Assembly: GCA_020152595.1 (NCBI GenBank)
Contig: JAIGNY010004469.1
Location: 180,157 to 244,156 of the forward strand
Direction of reading: 5' to 3'
Length of the DNA: 64,000 nucleotides
From: Chiridota heheva
Taxonomy: Eukaryota > Echinodermata > Holothuroidea > Apodida > Chiridotidae
The notes below the pieces were generated by a model. The model was given only the letters and a program-made list of their open reading frames with translations, did no database searches and was not told the origin of the DNA. The number at the start of each line of letters is the position of its first letter. The stretch's first letter is position 1. Position numbers and translations under genes: made by a program. Positions 34,081-44,159 of this stretch are shown piece after piece.

Positions 34081-34279
34081 ATTTAACTAAGCGACCACAA
34101 ACACCCCTGGGACAATTGATGCGAGGCGCGAAAGAACATTCAACGGCGCCGAAACGTTTTGAAAGTTGGGGGTCAAAAATGTTTCTGCGATATGGGGTCC
34201 AGGGACGAAGCCTTGGTGGGGCCAGGGGGCGAAGCCTCCGGAAGCTGTACGATTTTAGCGGATTTGGGGCTAAAAGATG

Positions 34280-34760
34280 GCCTAAATTTGACTAAATTTT
34301 GCAACTCTTACAAATTTAATGATTATAAGTTGAAGATGCCAACCAAATATGGCCAAAATTTTCTGAGAGAAATTCAAATTCCTGGTTGGGAGGTAAATTG
34401 ATAAATCATTAAAACCATATTGAAAATATTGAAGAGAAATTTGGTAAAAGTCTTAGGAATTTTAGTAAAATATTGCAACATTTCCCCAAAGTTGAAGAAA
34501 ATTCAAGTTGGCCAATTTCCCAGAAATCGCAAAAAAAAGCCCCAGAATTGGCCAAAAAATTCCCCCCAAAATAGCAAAATTTAATCTAAATTTCCCAATA
34601 ACTAAAGAAAGTTTCCCGAAATAGAAAATACTGCCCAAAAATTGAGCAAATTTACCGAAATGTGAAGAACATATTCTGAAAATGAAGGAATAAAGGAACA
34701 TAACATTTCCCGAAAATTGACAGATTGAAGGATATATATTTCCCGAAAATTTTAGATTTC
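34280..34760. repeat. Degenerate AAATTTCCC / CCAAAATTT tract
   Basis: Many short units mixing AAAATT, GGCCAA, TTTCCC and GAAAA at irregular spacing. Similar composition occurs at 16255-16470, 18890-19060 and 47375-47680. Coding frames across it are Phe/Leu/Ile/Lys-rich artefacts. Confidence 0.5.
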
Positions 34761-34915
34761 CAGATTAGTAGCAACTTGAACATTAATAGAAATTTTATTT
34801 ACCAGTGTAATTTCCCGCTTTTAACCAGAAAACTATAGAGTCTTGACCCCACCCCTGAAAGAGGACCCTTTCTACGCCCCTGATGCTGATACATCCTTTG
34901 GTAAAATATCAGCGA

Positions 34916-35246
34916 CTATGGGATGATAACTATCTGTCGTTGAACAGTTGAAGGCCTTTTATACATCATCGGGTACCATGGACAAGTGTATTCGTAAGCG
35001 TTCACTGTCGACGTCATTTCTATAAAGTTGCTGTAGCCTACTTGTGGCGGGGTAATTACGGCACCTCCGTTTGCCGCAGTGCAATATCCGATGGCATCAA
35101 GATCGTGCCTAAGATCTCTTGGTTGAAGTGTTAATCCAACCAGGAAATCAATTTCCTGATCCAACTTAGCAAGAATTAGATCCACAGCTTGGAAGTACTG
35201 CTGCCTGAGGTATTCTTTAACAAAGGAATGAAGTTGAAGTGAAGTT
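34916..35246 (-). CDS. Candidate terminal coding exon, unknown protein
   Basis: On the minus strand a frame stays open from 35251 down to a stop at 34916-34918 (about 110 codons). It has balanced amino-acid composition with blocks such as SFVKEYLRQQYFQAVDLI, AKLDQEIDFLVGL, LRHDLDAIGYCTAANGG and EYTCPWYPMMYKRP. A possible splice acceptor (CGCAG) precedes 35246. It lies in non-repetitive DNA and reads like real protein, unlike neighbouring frames. I do not recognise the family. It could be a last exon of a host gene or a fragment of a transposase. No ATG starts the frame, which fits an internal or terminal exon. Confidence 0.35.
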
Positions 35247-35254
35247 CTGCGTCA

Positions 35255-35750
35255 ATTAGATCGATCAGTCGATTGTTTCTTTACAAACACTCTTTTGATT
35301 TGTGTCATATATATGTTCGTAAGTTTATGCTCATCCGAAAGAGACTGAATTTATTCGTTCCAATTATTTGATTGTTTATTGAAAATAATATGAGTCTTAA
35401 TGGTAAATTTTGAAGTTAAAAGTTGGGGGAGAGGAAAGTTGGAGGCAATGGCTCCTCGCTCCCGCTTTCGGCGACTATAATGTTTTAAAAACTTTTATTC
35501 TACAACTGTATAGGAGCAGCATTTTGTTAAACCAAAGCTAAAATCCTAGTGTATCAGAATTTTGTTTACTGGGCGACTGGCCGACCAGTTAGTATGTTAA
35601 AAATTTATAAGGCCTTGCCCACAACTCATATCAGTAACTTTGAACACTTTTGTAAGATGGGCATCTACACCAATCCTAACATCTTACTTATGCCAAAGAA
35701 GATGCAAAACAGATCTATGGTTATCAAAATATGAGCATTTGAAGATTTTT
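35255..35750. other. No feature recognised
   Basis: AT-rich sequence. If 34916-35246 is a real exon on the minus strand, this would be intron. No other exon was identified. Confidence 0.4.
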
Positions 35751-35754
35751 ACAT

Positions 35755-35990
35755 TTTGCCACGCCCGCTAATTAATATGCACGATATCGATACTAAAAAC
35801 AATAGGGACAAGTATTGCAAAGCATTACTTATTTATTACTAAGCGTTACTTCACTATTGCTAGGCATTACTTCAATATTGCTAAGCATTACTTCAATGGC
35901 TCATGATGCATCTATTTACCAAATATGACAAGGCACACTGACAAGGTATACTGTTCAGAAGAAATCGTGTTTACAAAAACAAAGCGTCAC
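35755..35990 (+). repeat. Dispersed repeat copy 3 with internal short tandem
   Basis: Contains GCCACGCCCGC, ATTAATATGCACGATATCGA and AAAACAATAGGGAC, as at 33905. It is interrupted by four imperfect units of ATTGCTAAGCATTACTTCA (about 35815-35895, spacing near 26 bp), absent from the other copies. A CA-rich tract follows at 35990-36055. Confidence 0.55.
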
Positions 35991-36109
35991 AGACACACCC
36001 ACACACACCCACGCCTACACCCCTACCCCCTCCCACACACACAAAAACACCCATATACTGTGCAGACGACTGCATAGGTTCCTGATACCTGGATACTGAT
36101 AGTTTCGGA

Positions 36110-36750
36110 ACCAAAAATCAGGGCTTAAAAATTTACTGGCAGTGTTAGGGCTTACGAATCTGCGTTGCGACAACGAGTGAACACACAATTACAATGACGG
36201 GGTCGTCACCTGCGTAATCGGTTATGATAGTAACAATGCTATCACGAAACGCTTAATACGACCCGGACGAGAACACAGGTACGACGTACGGCGGACATAA
36301 CATCGACAATCAAGTCAATGTCCACGGCCTTTGATAACCAGTTGTGGTGCAATCTGCGTTGCGGTTTAAGATTAGACTTAAATATCCGTGTAAGGGTTTA
36401 AAAATTCAGTTTAAAGCTTACATATTTGCCTTAGGGTTAAAAATTTCACGGTTAAAACTTAAGAATCTGTGTTAGGGTTAAAAATCAGATTTAGTCCTAA
36501 AAATGCACGTTACGGCTTAAAATTTCACGGTTAGGTCTTAAAAATCTGCGTTAGGGTTAAAAAAAAATCAATGTAAGGCCTAAAAATCCGTGTTAGGGTT
36601 ATGAGTTTCACAGTTAAGTCCTCAAAACCTGCGTTAGTCTTACAAATATAAGTGTAAGGCTTAAAAATGCGAGTGAAGGTTGGATAAATAAGTGTTAGTC
36701 TTACAAATCCACGTATGCTTTCAAAATTCAAGCATCAGCTTAAAATAATG
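36110..36750 (+). repeat. Degenerate TTAGGGTTAAAAATCTGCG minisatellite
   Basis: About 19-21-bp units of GTTAGGGTTAAAAATCTGC with many variants (GTAAGGCTTAAAAATCCG, ACGGTTAGGTCTTAAAAAT). It resembles diluted telomeric TTAGGG, but the period is wrong for telomere. A SINE fragment interrupts it at 36170-36350. Confidence 0.75.
36157..36363 (-). mobile_element. SINE, 5'-truncated, with 13-bp target duplication
   Basis: The body 36170-36350 matches the SINE at 20604-20881 in inverse orientation but lacks the tRNA-like head. It is flanked by AATCTGCGTTGCG (36157-36169 and 36351-36363). The first ten bases also match the surrounding minisatellite unit, but the final GCG does not, which supports a true duplication. 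The inverse CGTTGTCG marks the 3' tail side. Confidence 0.8.
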
Positions 36751-36759
36751 GGCTATATT

Positions 36760-37080
36760 CTAGCCCCAAACCCCCTTGTTTCTTCTTTTATTTGACTTTA
36801 AAACGTATGTGGGGGAGGAATGTGTTGGGGATGTCTGTATTTGCCATTATCCTGCTGTATACAGTTATCTTTATAATATGTATCTTTTAAAAATAATTAG
36901 AAAAATGCGCAAATGCACTTGATCTGAAGCCTACTTAGTACAAGCGACATGTTAAGTTTTTAAAGTATGAAAAGGCGTTTCTCTATATCCAACGATTTAT
37001 ACTCAAAGATATGTGAGGTCATATTTAAAGATATCTTTAATTCGAATTAAAGATATGAAGTTTTAAAAAGACAAGATCTT
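36760..37080. other. No gene seen; AAAGATATC inverted motif
   Basis: A short palindromic patch TTTAAAGATATCTTTAATTCG near 37024-37045. Otherwise AT-rich. Confidence 0.4.
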
Positions 37081-37119
37081 AAGCCATTGCTTCAGGATAC
37101 AAAGACAACCGATAAGAAA

Positions 37120-37760
37120 CTTCTTTAGGCTGTGAAACTAGCATCCAGCCAAGAGGAGGCAAGGATCCGGAAGCTTGAAAAGGGGATCAAGAAAATGAAA
37201 GTGTGTCCTGTTGAAACGACCCTTCACGCCTCATTCCCAGAAAAGGCGCTAAGTGAAATATCTGAAGAAATTACAAGGATTGTAAGAGTTGAGCTCGCTG
37301 CGCTCCAACCGCAGAAAAACAACAATTTACCTGGACAACAGTCTAGGCACGGAGTGAGAGGTTGTCCCTCCTGTAGAGAACAATGCAAGGGGATGATTGC
37401 AGACATTGTTTCATCTGTGGTCAGGATGACCACATAGCCAGAGGTTGTAACCAACGCACACAGGGAAACGTACAAAGGGCGCCCTAAGGGGATCGGGTGT
37501 CGCTCTAGTGAATGGAATGCAATTCATTGTTGAAACTGATCTCGAACAGTCACAGTTATGGGAATAAATTGTAATGACTCGTCTAAGGATGATTTTTTAT
37601 CAATAAATTATCATAATCATGTTGCCCTTACACCGGTTCCTATTGCTAACGTTACCAGGATAACCATTACGTCAAGAGTATTTTCTGTGATTTATCAAAA
37701 CAAATCTTTGTAGGACACCGGAAGATGTGGTTGGACTTAAGTAAATAATTGTACAAAATT
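37120..37760 (+). pseudogene. LTR-retrotransposon gag/protease remnant
   Basis: A 102-codon open stretch (37132-37437) is charged and likely helical (KLASSQEEARIRKLEK). One frame over, a CCHC zinc knuckle is intact: C-x2-C-x4-H-x4-C at 37407-37448. Farther on, Asp-Thr-Gly, the active-site triad of retropepsins, is encoded at 37714-37722 directly after an in-frame TAG. Order and motif type fit a Ty3/gypsy-like gag followed by protease. Frameshifts and stops separate the parts. No reverse transcriptase, integrase or long terminal repeat was found. Family assignment is an inference. Confidence 0.5.
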
Positions 37761-37927
37761 TGATAGACTAGTTTAGATAGAAGAAAATAGCCTTAACATA
37801 ACCTTCTAGTAATGCAAAATTTTCAAATGTCAATAACCTTAAAATTGGGCACTCATTTTCTCGCAGGGGAGTGTGTGAATGGTCTAAAATGAATTGAGGT
37901 ATAATTTTCAAAAACCCTTTGCAAAAT

Positions 37928-37992
37928 GGAATGGTCCGCTTGGTAGCTCAATCAGCAAAGGAGTCTGATGGCGCACCTGATTCAAGAAATAC
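37928..37992 (+). repeat. Possible tRNA-derived remnant
   Basis: GGTCCGCTTGGTAGCTCAATC resembles the 5' half of a tRNA with an A box (TAGCTCAATCAG), and GATTCAAGAAA 37 bases later is a poor B box. The acceptor stem does not close, so this is not a functional tRNA. It may be the head of another SINE. Confidence 0.3.
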
Positions 37993-37999
37993 AAAGTCA

Positions 38000-39320
38000 G
38001 CAGTATATTATCCAAGTGGATTGTCTTTTCTTCTATATAACAGAAGGGTTGCACTGCTTTGTAGCCAATTATCCTTTCAACACTGAGATGTTTATATCAA
38101 TTTCACTTTACAAAAATAGGCAAGAATGTTTTAAAAATCTTCAAAGATGCCCAAATGTCACTTTACAACGACATGATGACCCGCTAAAAAAATTACCTTT
38201 TTCTTATTTTTAAAATTGACAGAATTCTAAAATATTAAAAGATGCACAATTTTTACTTGACGGCAACACATAAATACCCGCAAAAAGGAAAAATTCCAAA
38301 CTATTAATCAATCTAGTATATTTCTTCATATATTCAGCATTTAATTTGCGGTGACCGCTGCCTTTAGCTGGCATAACGCGGGATAAATATGAATATTGCG
38401 GGATCAACATTTTTCTCTATGTCACTCACGAACCAATTCATACAAGTGGAGTACGATGCTATATTTCGCGGTTGTGCATGCTTCAAACCCATGCAATCTT
38501 TTCGACAGAAATGATTCAACTAATCATTCCCGCATCTTGCGATTCCTGGACATGGCGCGATGATGCCTCTTTCTGCCTATACTTACATTTCCCGCCCACT
38601 GTCTAATAAAAAAAAATACATACCCCACACTCACCACTTGCACACTAATAATTTTGGTACCCGCAGTATGAAAGAAGTCAATTTTGTTACCTGCAGTATG
38701 AGTATTCAACGAAAATATTGTAAAAATGGACCAGCAGTACAAAATTAACACAGTAAAACCTTATTTTTTGGGACCTGCACCACGAAAATGATTAAAAAGG
38801 CTATTGTTTTTACTATAAAAAAAATGTTGTTTTTTTGTAGTAAAAAAAGATACCTGCACTACGAAAATAGTGCAAAAAAACCCTTCCCTCCCCCTCCCCC
38901 AACCTGCCCGGGCTAATGGCATATTTTCCGTCCTAACGTGTATGCACAACAGCAGGCCCGGCGTAAGCAAACCAGTATTTCTGGCACTTCACACCTCGCA
39001 TTAATATTTGCGCAATCAGCTATAGCATGTAGTATATCTATTACATACCTTACTACAAACAGGTCAACCCATTCGCCCAACGACCGAAGCTCAAGCCCCC
39101 AACAGCTATCTAATTGAATAATCTTTATCAAACTTTTTTTCATCTTAACAACCCTCTGACTAGCTCTCTTACTTCTTGTAATCCCGTCACGGGGTCATAA
39201 TCTAATTAGTCAATTTATGTTGGAACTTTACTAAAGCCTTGAACTAGGCAATCAAGGTAGCATATAACTAATTATTTGCCCCATTTGAATATCTAAACAG
39301 CTTCTGTACACCTTATTGAA
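38000..39320. other. No gene; short CCTGCAGTATGA / CCTGCACTACGAAAA repeats
   Basis: Between 38655 and 38880 units such as ACCCGCAGTATGA, ACCTGCAGTATGA, ACCTGCACCACGAAAAT and ACCTGCACTACGAAAAT recur at irregular spacing. A C-rich run lies at 38881-38910. Nothing coding was recognised. Confidence 0.45.
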
Positions 39321-39324
39321 CATC

Positions 39325-40215
39325 CGCACACCCACCCACCCCTACATATTTGTTCACGCTGCGAAACGTGGACGTTCATACTATTAAACCGTGGACGCCT
39401 TTAACCCTTACTCTACAAGAGCTTTGAAAAATGCGAGCCCAATTTTCTTCTTTTTTTTTTCTCTTTCTTATATGCATTTTTGACAACTTTCCTTTCATTT
39501 TCTTTCATTACAAATTTGGTTGGATTGGAAGTTAAGATATTTATCTTTTGAGTAATAAAAGCCAAATTAGGAAAAATTGGACAAAAATATGCAATGCTAA
39601 ATTTGGTCAACAAATAGGTCAATCTTTGCACAAGTTTAACTTCTTGTCGATATTGAAAACAGAGATTGTGCTACATATTTAGATTCTTTATGAAAAAATT
39701 CCTTTCCAATGATGCTAATCTACAATTTTTAGAAAAAAGAGTAAGATAAAAAAATACACACAATTTATTTTAGTTAAATGACCCCTAAAAATAATAACGC
39801 AGTAGTCTCGGCCCGGTGAGACTCGAAGCTGGTGCGCTCGCATATAGCTTATGTTGGAATATTATTAAAGAGGGCAGCATGTTTGTTAAGAAATAGTCAT
39901 GTGCACACCCGCACACCCCTACATACTTGTTCACGCTACGAAACATTGACTACATTTTCACACAATAAAACCGTGGACGTCTGAACATATAGCTAACTTG
40001 GGAATATAATTAAAGAGGGCAGCATGTTTGATAAGAAATAATCAAATGAAATCTCAATTTATCAATATTGGGTGTAAATATATCATTTTCCACCTTACAT
40101 CAATTTGTGGCTTCCAACCGTGGACGTTGGAATCTAACCGATACACTGTGGAAGTAGGCCTATCAGGTACATAACCTGTGTGTCGTTATCCAATCGAATA
40201 ACCGTGGACGTATTT
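39325..40215 (+). repeat. CCGTGGACG-containing repeat cluster
   Basis: The motif CCGTGGACG occurs at about 39391, 39973, 40118 and 40201. Larger paired blocks are CACCCCTACATATTTGTTCACGC (39340) with CACCCCTACATACTTGTTCACGC (39914), and AAGAGGGCAGCATGTTTG (39868 and 40012, 144 bp apart). A TTAACCCTTACTCTAC terminus (39401) matches the MITE at 930. Mixed repeat, no coding role. Confidence 0.55.
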
Positions 40216-40589
40216 TTTTGTGTATGAGGAAAATAGTTATGCACAAAACCACATCGTGACAACACTTGTACATAGCATATACACATGATACAATCGGAGA
40301 CAAACCGGTCGTGGACTAGCTTCAGAATGTCAAAATAATTTGAGAGCGCCATCAAAATGATGAGATTAACAGTTTTAGGTAGTTGCCATAAACGAGGACA
40401 GTCCGCGTTTACAGGTGTGTCTTCGGTTGACGGGTATGTATTCAATCCCCACTTTTGACCCCTTGTCACAATTCAGGAACCCCAATCTCAGCTATGGGGT
40501 CATCATACAAGACTCCGAACGTATACGGCCGCATCAGATCCCGTAGTATCAAGGGGGTGGTACTGGAGGCATAAAGCCTGTTCAATGTC

Positions 40590-41395
40590 AATGTTCAAAT
40601 TGTCAAATGATATGTAAAGCGCCATTATTCACAACAGAGTTATATTTAGCGGCGCTAAAAAGAAAATGCTTCTGTATATAAATGAATCTTGCGCCGCCAC
40701 TTAACTGTTTAAAAACATTGACATTGGGCAGTTGGGAGCAAGAATAACTTTAAAATTAAACCACCTAATTTAAGTTGCAGGGAATTCCATAAAGTTGGTG
40801 CAGCAAATGTGAACTTGGAGCAACGACCAAAAGATTGAAGTTTCCATTTTGGCGTGTGGAGAAGATATTTGTTCGATGAACGTAGACTGGTAGATTTCGT
40901 GAAGATGATTTGAAGTGAATGAGATCAGTCAGATATTTAGGTGAAAGTCCATGGCTAGATATGTAGGTTATTAAAAGTAGCTTGAATTCAATTCTGTACT
41001 GTACTTGAAGCCATTGAGTTTATTTAAAACAGCTGAACAGGGGTGATATGGTCAAACTTATTTGAACCGGGTTACAATTCTGGCAGCGACATTTTGAGCA
41101 CGTTGGAGTGGAACAAGTTGAAAGTCGGGCAGCCCAAGCAGCAGAGAATTTCCATAATCCAATGTTGATGAGACAACAGCATGAACAAGTGTTTGTCAAG
41201 ATTCCTTGGTGACTGGTGAAGTATTTTCGGATATGGCTTATTTTACGAAGATAGAAGTAAATTGACCGACAAGTGTTGGAAATGTGCTGTTTAAAAGAGT
41301 ATGTATTGTCGAAAGTGACCCCAATATTTCTTGCATAATCTGTTGGCTCAATAGAGCCTGATCCAGAGTTAAGTGTTATATGTAATACTCACAAA
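40590..41395 (-). pseudogene. L2-like LINE 3' fragment
   Basis: The minus strand from 41395 leftward encodes IGVTFDNTYSFKQHISNTC, YLRKISHIRKYFTSHQ, a frameshifted RAQNVAARIVTRFK, YRIEFKLLLITYISSHGLSP and degraded C-terminal sequence. This is the conserved region after the reverse transcriptase palm in L2/CR1 elements. The 3' UTR (GCGCCGCTAAATATAAC then GGCGCTTTACATATC) is at about 40600-40660. Stops and frameshifts are frequent. Upstream domains are missing. Confidence 0.8.
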
Positions 41396-41577
41396 GTGAC
41401 TATGCAATATTCATTCCCATATACGTGGCCCTTGGTTGATAGGATCAAAACTAAAAAACTGATACGTCGCATTTTCTGGTGTTTACTTGATAGCTAGCGC
41501 CGCTTCTTACTGTATTATTCAAAAATACGATAGTGCAATTCCATGTGGGAAAACACCCTTTGCTCGGAATCGCTTCG
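41396..41577. other. Host flank left of the Polinton-like element
   Basis: About 180 bp of non-repetitive sequence between the LINE fragment and the target duplication of the large element. Confidence 0.5.
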
Positions 41578-41583
41578 AGTATA

Positions 41584-42150
41584 AGTAGTAAGGGGCCACT
41601 ATACAGACCCGGACCAATCAGAAGCCAGCATTCCAGTCATGTAATTAATTTCTCATGAATATTCATAGATACTAATGCTGACTTCTGATTGATCAGGGTC
41701 TGTATAGCGGCCCCTGAGATTTTCCCTCTGGGCCATCGGATTGCCAGGTATCTATGAATATTCATGAGAAATTAGTCACATGACTAGAATGCTGGCTTCT
41801 AATTGGTCCGGTTTTTTTTTTTTTATAGCGGCCCCTGAGCTTTTCCCTCTGGGTCATCGGATTGCGTCACAAGATATTCTCGACGACGGAGCTTCGGATT
41901 GGTCGGGGCCTGTACAGCGGCCCCTGAGATTTTCCTTCTGAGTCGTCGGATTGGTCGGGGTCTGTATAGTGACCTCTAAGATTTTCCAGCCAATCACTAC
42001 CTGTATAGCGGCCCCTGAGATTTTCCAGCCAATCACTACCTGTATAACGGCCCCTGAGATTTTCCAGCCAATCACTACCTGTATAACGGCCCCTGAGATT
42101 TTCCAGCCAATCACTACCTGTATAGCGGCCCCTGAGATTTTTCAGCCCAT
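41584..42150. repeat. Left terminal inverted repeat with nested palindrome and 39-bp repeats
   Basis: The outer 230 bp is itself palindromic: about 41607-41668 pairs with 41750-41811 (GGACCAATCAGAAGCC against GGCTTCTAATTGGTCC, plus CTCATGAATATTCAT). Four 39-bp direct units (AGCCAATCACTACCTGTATA, then CGGCCCCTGAGATTTTCC) start at 41988, 42027, 42066 and 42105. Multiple terminus-like GGGGCC / GGCCCC units may be transposase or terminal-protein binding sites. Open frames here are artefacts. Confidence 0.85.
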
Positions 42151-42379
42151 ATTTTTCCATTCAATACTGTTGCCATATATGGTCATCACACGACTATTAA
42201 TTGACTAATCTGATTGGTCATAAAATGGTCGCCCATTTCACAACAATACACCCTAATAGTTTGTTGATTAGAAGCTTAGATTTGTCAAAGAGTTTAAACT
42301 GTAAAAACAATATAGATAAATCGCCATGTCACGATTATTAATAGTATCGGGATAATATCGTCACAATTTACCGAGTCAC

Positions 42380-42760
42380 GTCATTCGAGAAGACGTTGTA
42401 CTTGACAATCAAGAAACAGGAAACTTATCATGTTTGAGAACATGTTTTGAAAATAGGTAAGATTTGAGCGGCGATATTTTTTAAACGGTGTGATTTGAGC
42501 GGCGATATTTTTTAAACGTGTACGATTTGAGAACGAAATTTTATTTTCAAATCCCATTGACTTTGCACAGAGAGCAAAAATTGAGGGAAGATATTTTGAA
42601 AAGGTGAATAAATTGAGAAGACATTTTTTCTGACACTCCTCGTTTGAGAAACAATTCTTCTGAAACACTCATTTCAGAAACATTAACATTTTTTGAAACA
42701 CTGTCATTTGAGGCAGTTTTTTGCTCAACTGTTTTTCATTTGGAAGGACAAAGCTGACGT
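42380..42760. repeat. Degenerate GATTTGAGCGGCGATATTTTTT repeat
   Basis: Units such as GATTTGAGCGGCGATATTTT (42452 and 42491, about 40 bp apart) decay into TTTGAGAAA / GAAACACT motifs. Interior of the large element. Confidence 0.55.
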
Positions 42761-42765
42761 CTAAC

Positions 42766-43140
42766 GGGGAATGACAGGACAGAACTGCACTTTAATGCGA
42801 AATACGGGGGCCTATGGGGGCATGATCGTGGGAATAATTGGACAAAACTACGTTTTTAGCGGAAAAAATGGCGTCAAAGGGGGAATGACAGGACAGAACT
42901 GCGCTTTAATGCGAAATACAGGGGTCTACAGGGGCTTAATCGTGGGAATAATCGGACAAAACTACATTTTTAAGGGGCAAAAATGGCGTTAAGGGGGAAA
43001 TGACAGGACAAAACTGCGCTTTAAAGCGAAATACGGGGTTCTACCAGGGCTTAATCGTGGGAATAATCGGACAAAACTACGTTTTTAACGGGCAAAAATG
43101 TCGTCAACGGGGGAATGACAGGACAGAACAGCGCTTTAAA
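42766..43140 (+). repeat. 115-bp tandem repeat, about 3.2 copies
   Basis: ATGACAGGAC starts units at 42771, 42885, 43000 and 43115. Each carries GCGAAATACGGGG, GGGAATAATCGGACAAAACT and CAAAAATGGCGTC. Copies differ by point changes. Non-coding. Confidence 0.9.
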
Positions 43141-43221
43141 ATGGGGTGGGACTTGATTCCAAACCACGTCCCCTGAACTTTTTCCTCAAACATTACATTT
43201 GAGCATGCACTTTTTGAAATT

Positions 43222-43350
43222 CCGGTGAAGAAGAAGAATAAGAAGGAGGAGGAGCAAAGAGGAGAAGGAGGAGGAGGAGCAAGAGAAGGAGCAAGAGGAG
43301 GAGCAAGAGGAGGAGGAGGAGCAAGAGGAGGAAGAGAAGAAGAAGCAGGG
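43222..43350 (+). repeat. Polypurine (GAGGAG/AAGAAG) tract
   Basis: About 130 bp of almost pure purine with GGAGGAGGAGCAAGAGGAGG-like units. It is a candidate for triplex DNA and replication stalling. Minus-strand Ser-rich frames are artefacts. Confidence 0.9.
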
Positions 43351-44159
43351 CGTCAAATTTGAGAAGGCATTTTTCGTTTTGATGTGTACTTCAGTTTTTG
43401 AAATTCCTTGAGCGCTCTTTTTTCTCAGCCATCCACTTTTGAGAGAATAATTTGAAGAAAAAACGAGGGACTTCATTGCGTACACGCGATAATGACGTCA
43501 TTGCCTTGAGAATGGGACAAAAGTATCTCTGACGTTATGAAATGTAGATGTGTATTATGTTGTATGTAAACATCGACCAGTCTAGGACTGTCCGGAGAGA
43601 ACCGCCATGACGACGGAACGTCGACGAACCTTGCTACCCCCGTCTAACATTAGGCAACTTTAGCGTATCAAAAATAAGCAAGGTGTGTTTTCTTCCTTGA
43701 AAGTGTTGGCGTGTACATTCTATACCATCATCCTGGGATAATTTCAAGCAATTCATAAACCAATCTATCAATTCACATGTTATTGCCAGCCATCAACTTA
43801 AAAAAACAACAACCCTGAAACATACTTACCACATTCAAATCCCAAAGTAATTACAGTGGCAGATTTATTTGAGCAAGACACTAATGAATGACGCAATCCC
43901 GTACTTTAGGATTAGGCTCATATTCCACCACCCCTGCTGTTCTCCTAAACGACGATTGGTCTCTCTCCTTATAGTGAGTCATGGTAATCAAAACACGCAG
44001 TATGCACACAATGTAGTAATACACCACAGTAGGTATAACACGAAATGTCAACACGTTATAACTCAATGTATAATAACACGTTGTGGTTGTTAGTGTAGCT
44101 GACGAATGCTATGAATGATAAAACCAAATCTTTACCACGCTTTTAAATGTTCAGTCTTG

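Noticed and set aside
36110-36750. Interstitial telomere
   Set aside because: TTAGGG appears only once per 19-21-bp unit and never in tandem, so it is not telomeric sequence as such.
37928-37992. Functional tRNA gene
   Set aside because: No acceptor-stem pairing, poor B box and no terminator. At best a tRNA-derived remnant.
41854-42160. Repetitive frames in the left inverted repeat
   Set aside because: Encoded by 39-bp direct units (divisible by three). Same artefact on both strands.
43186-43485. Ser-rich minus-strand protein
   Set aside because: Translation of the polypurine tract. No unique sequence.
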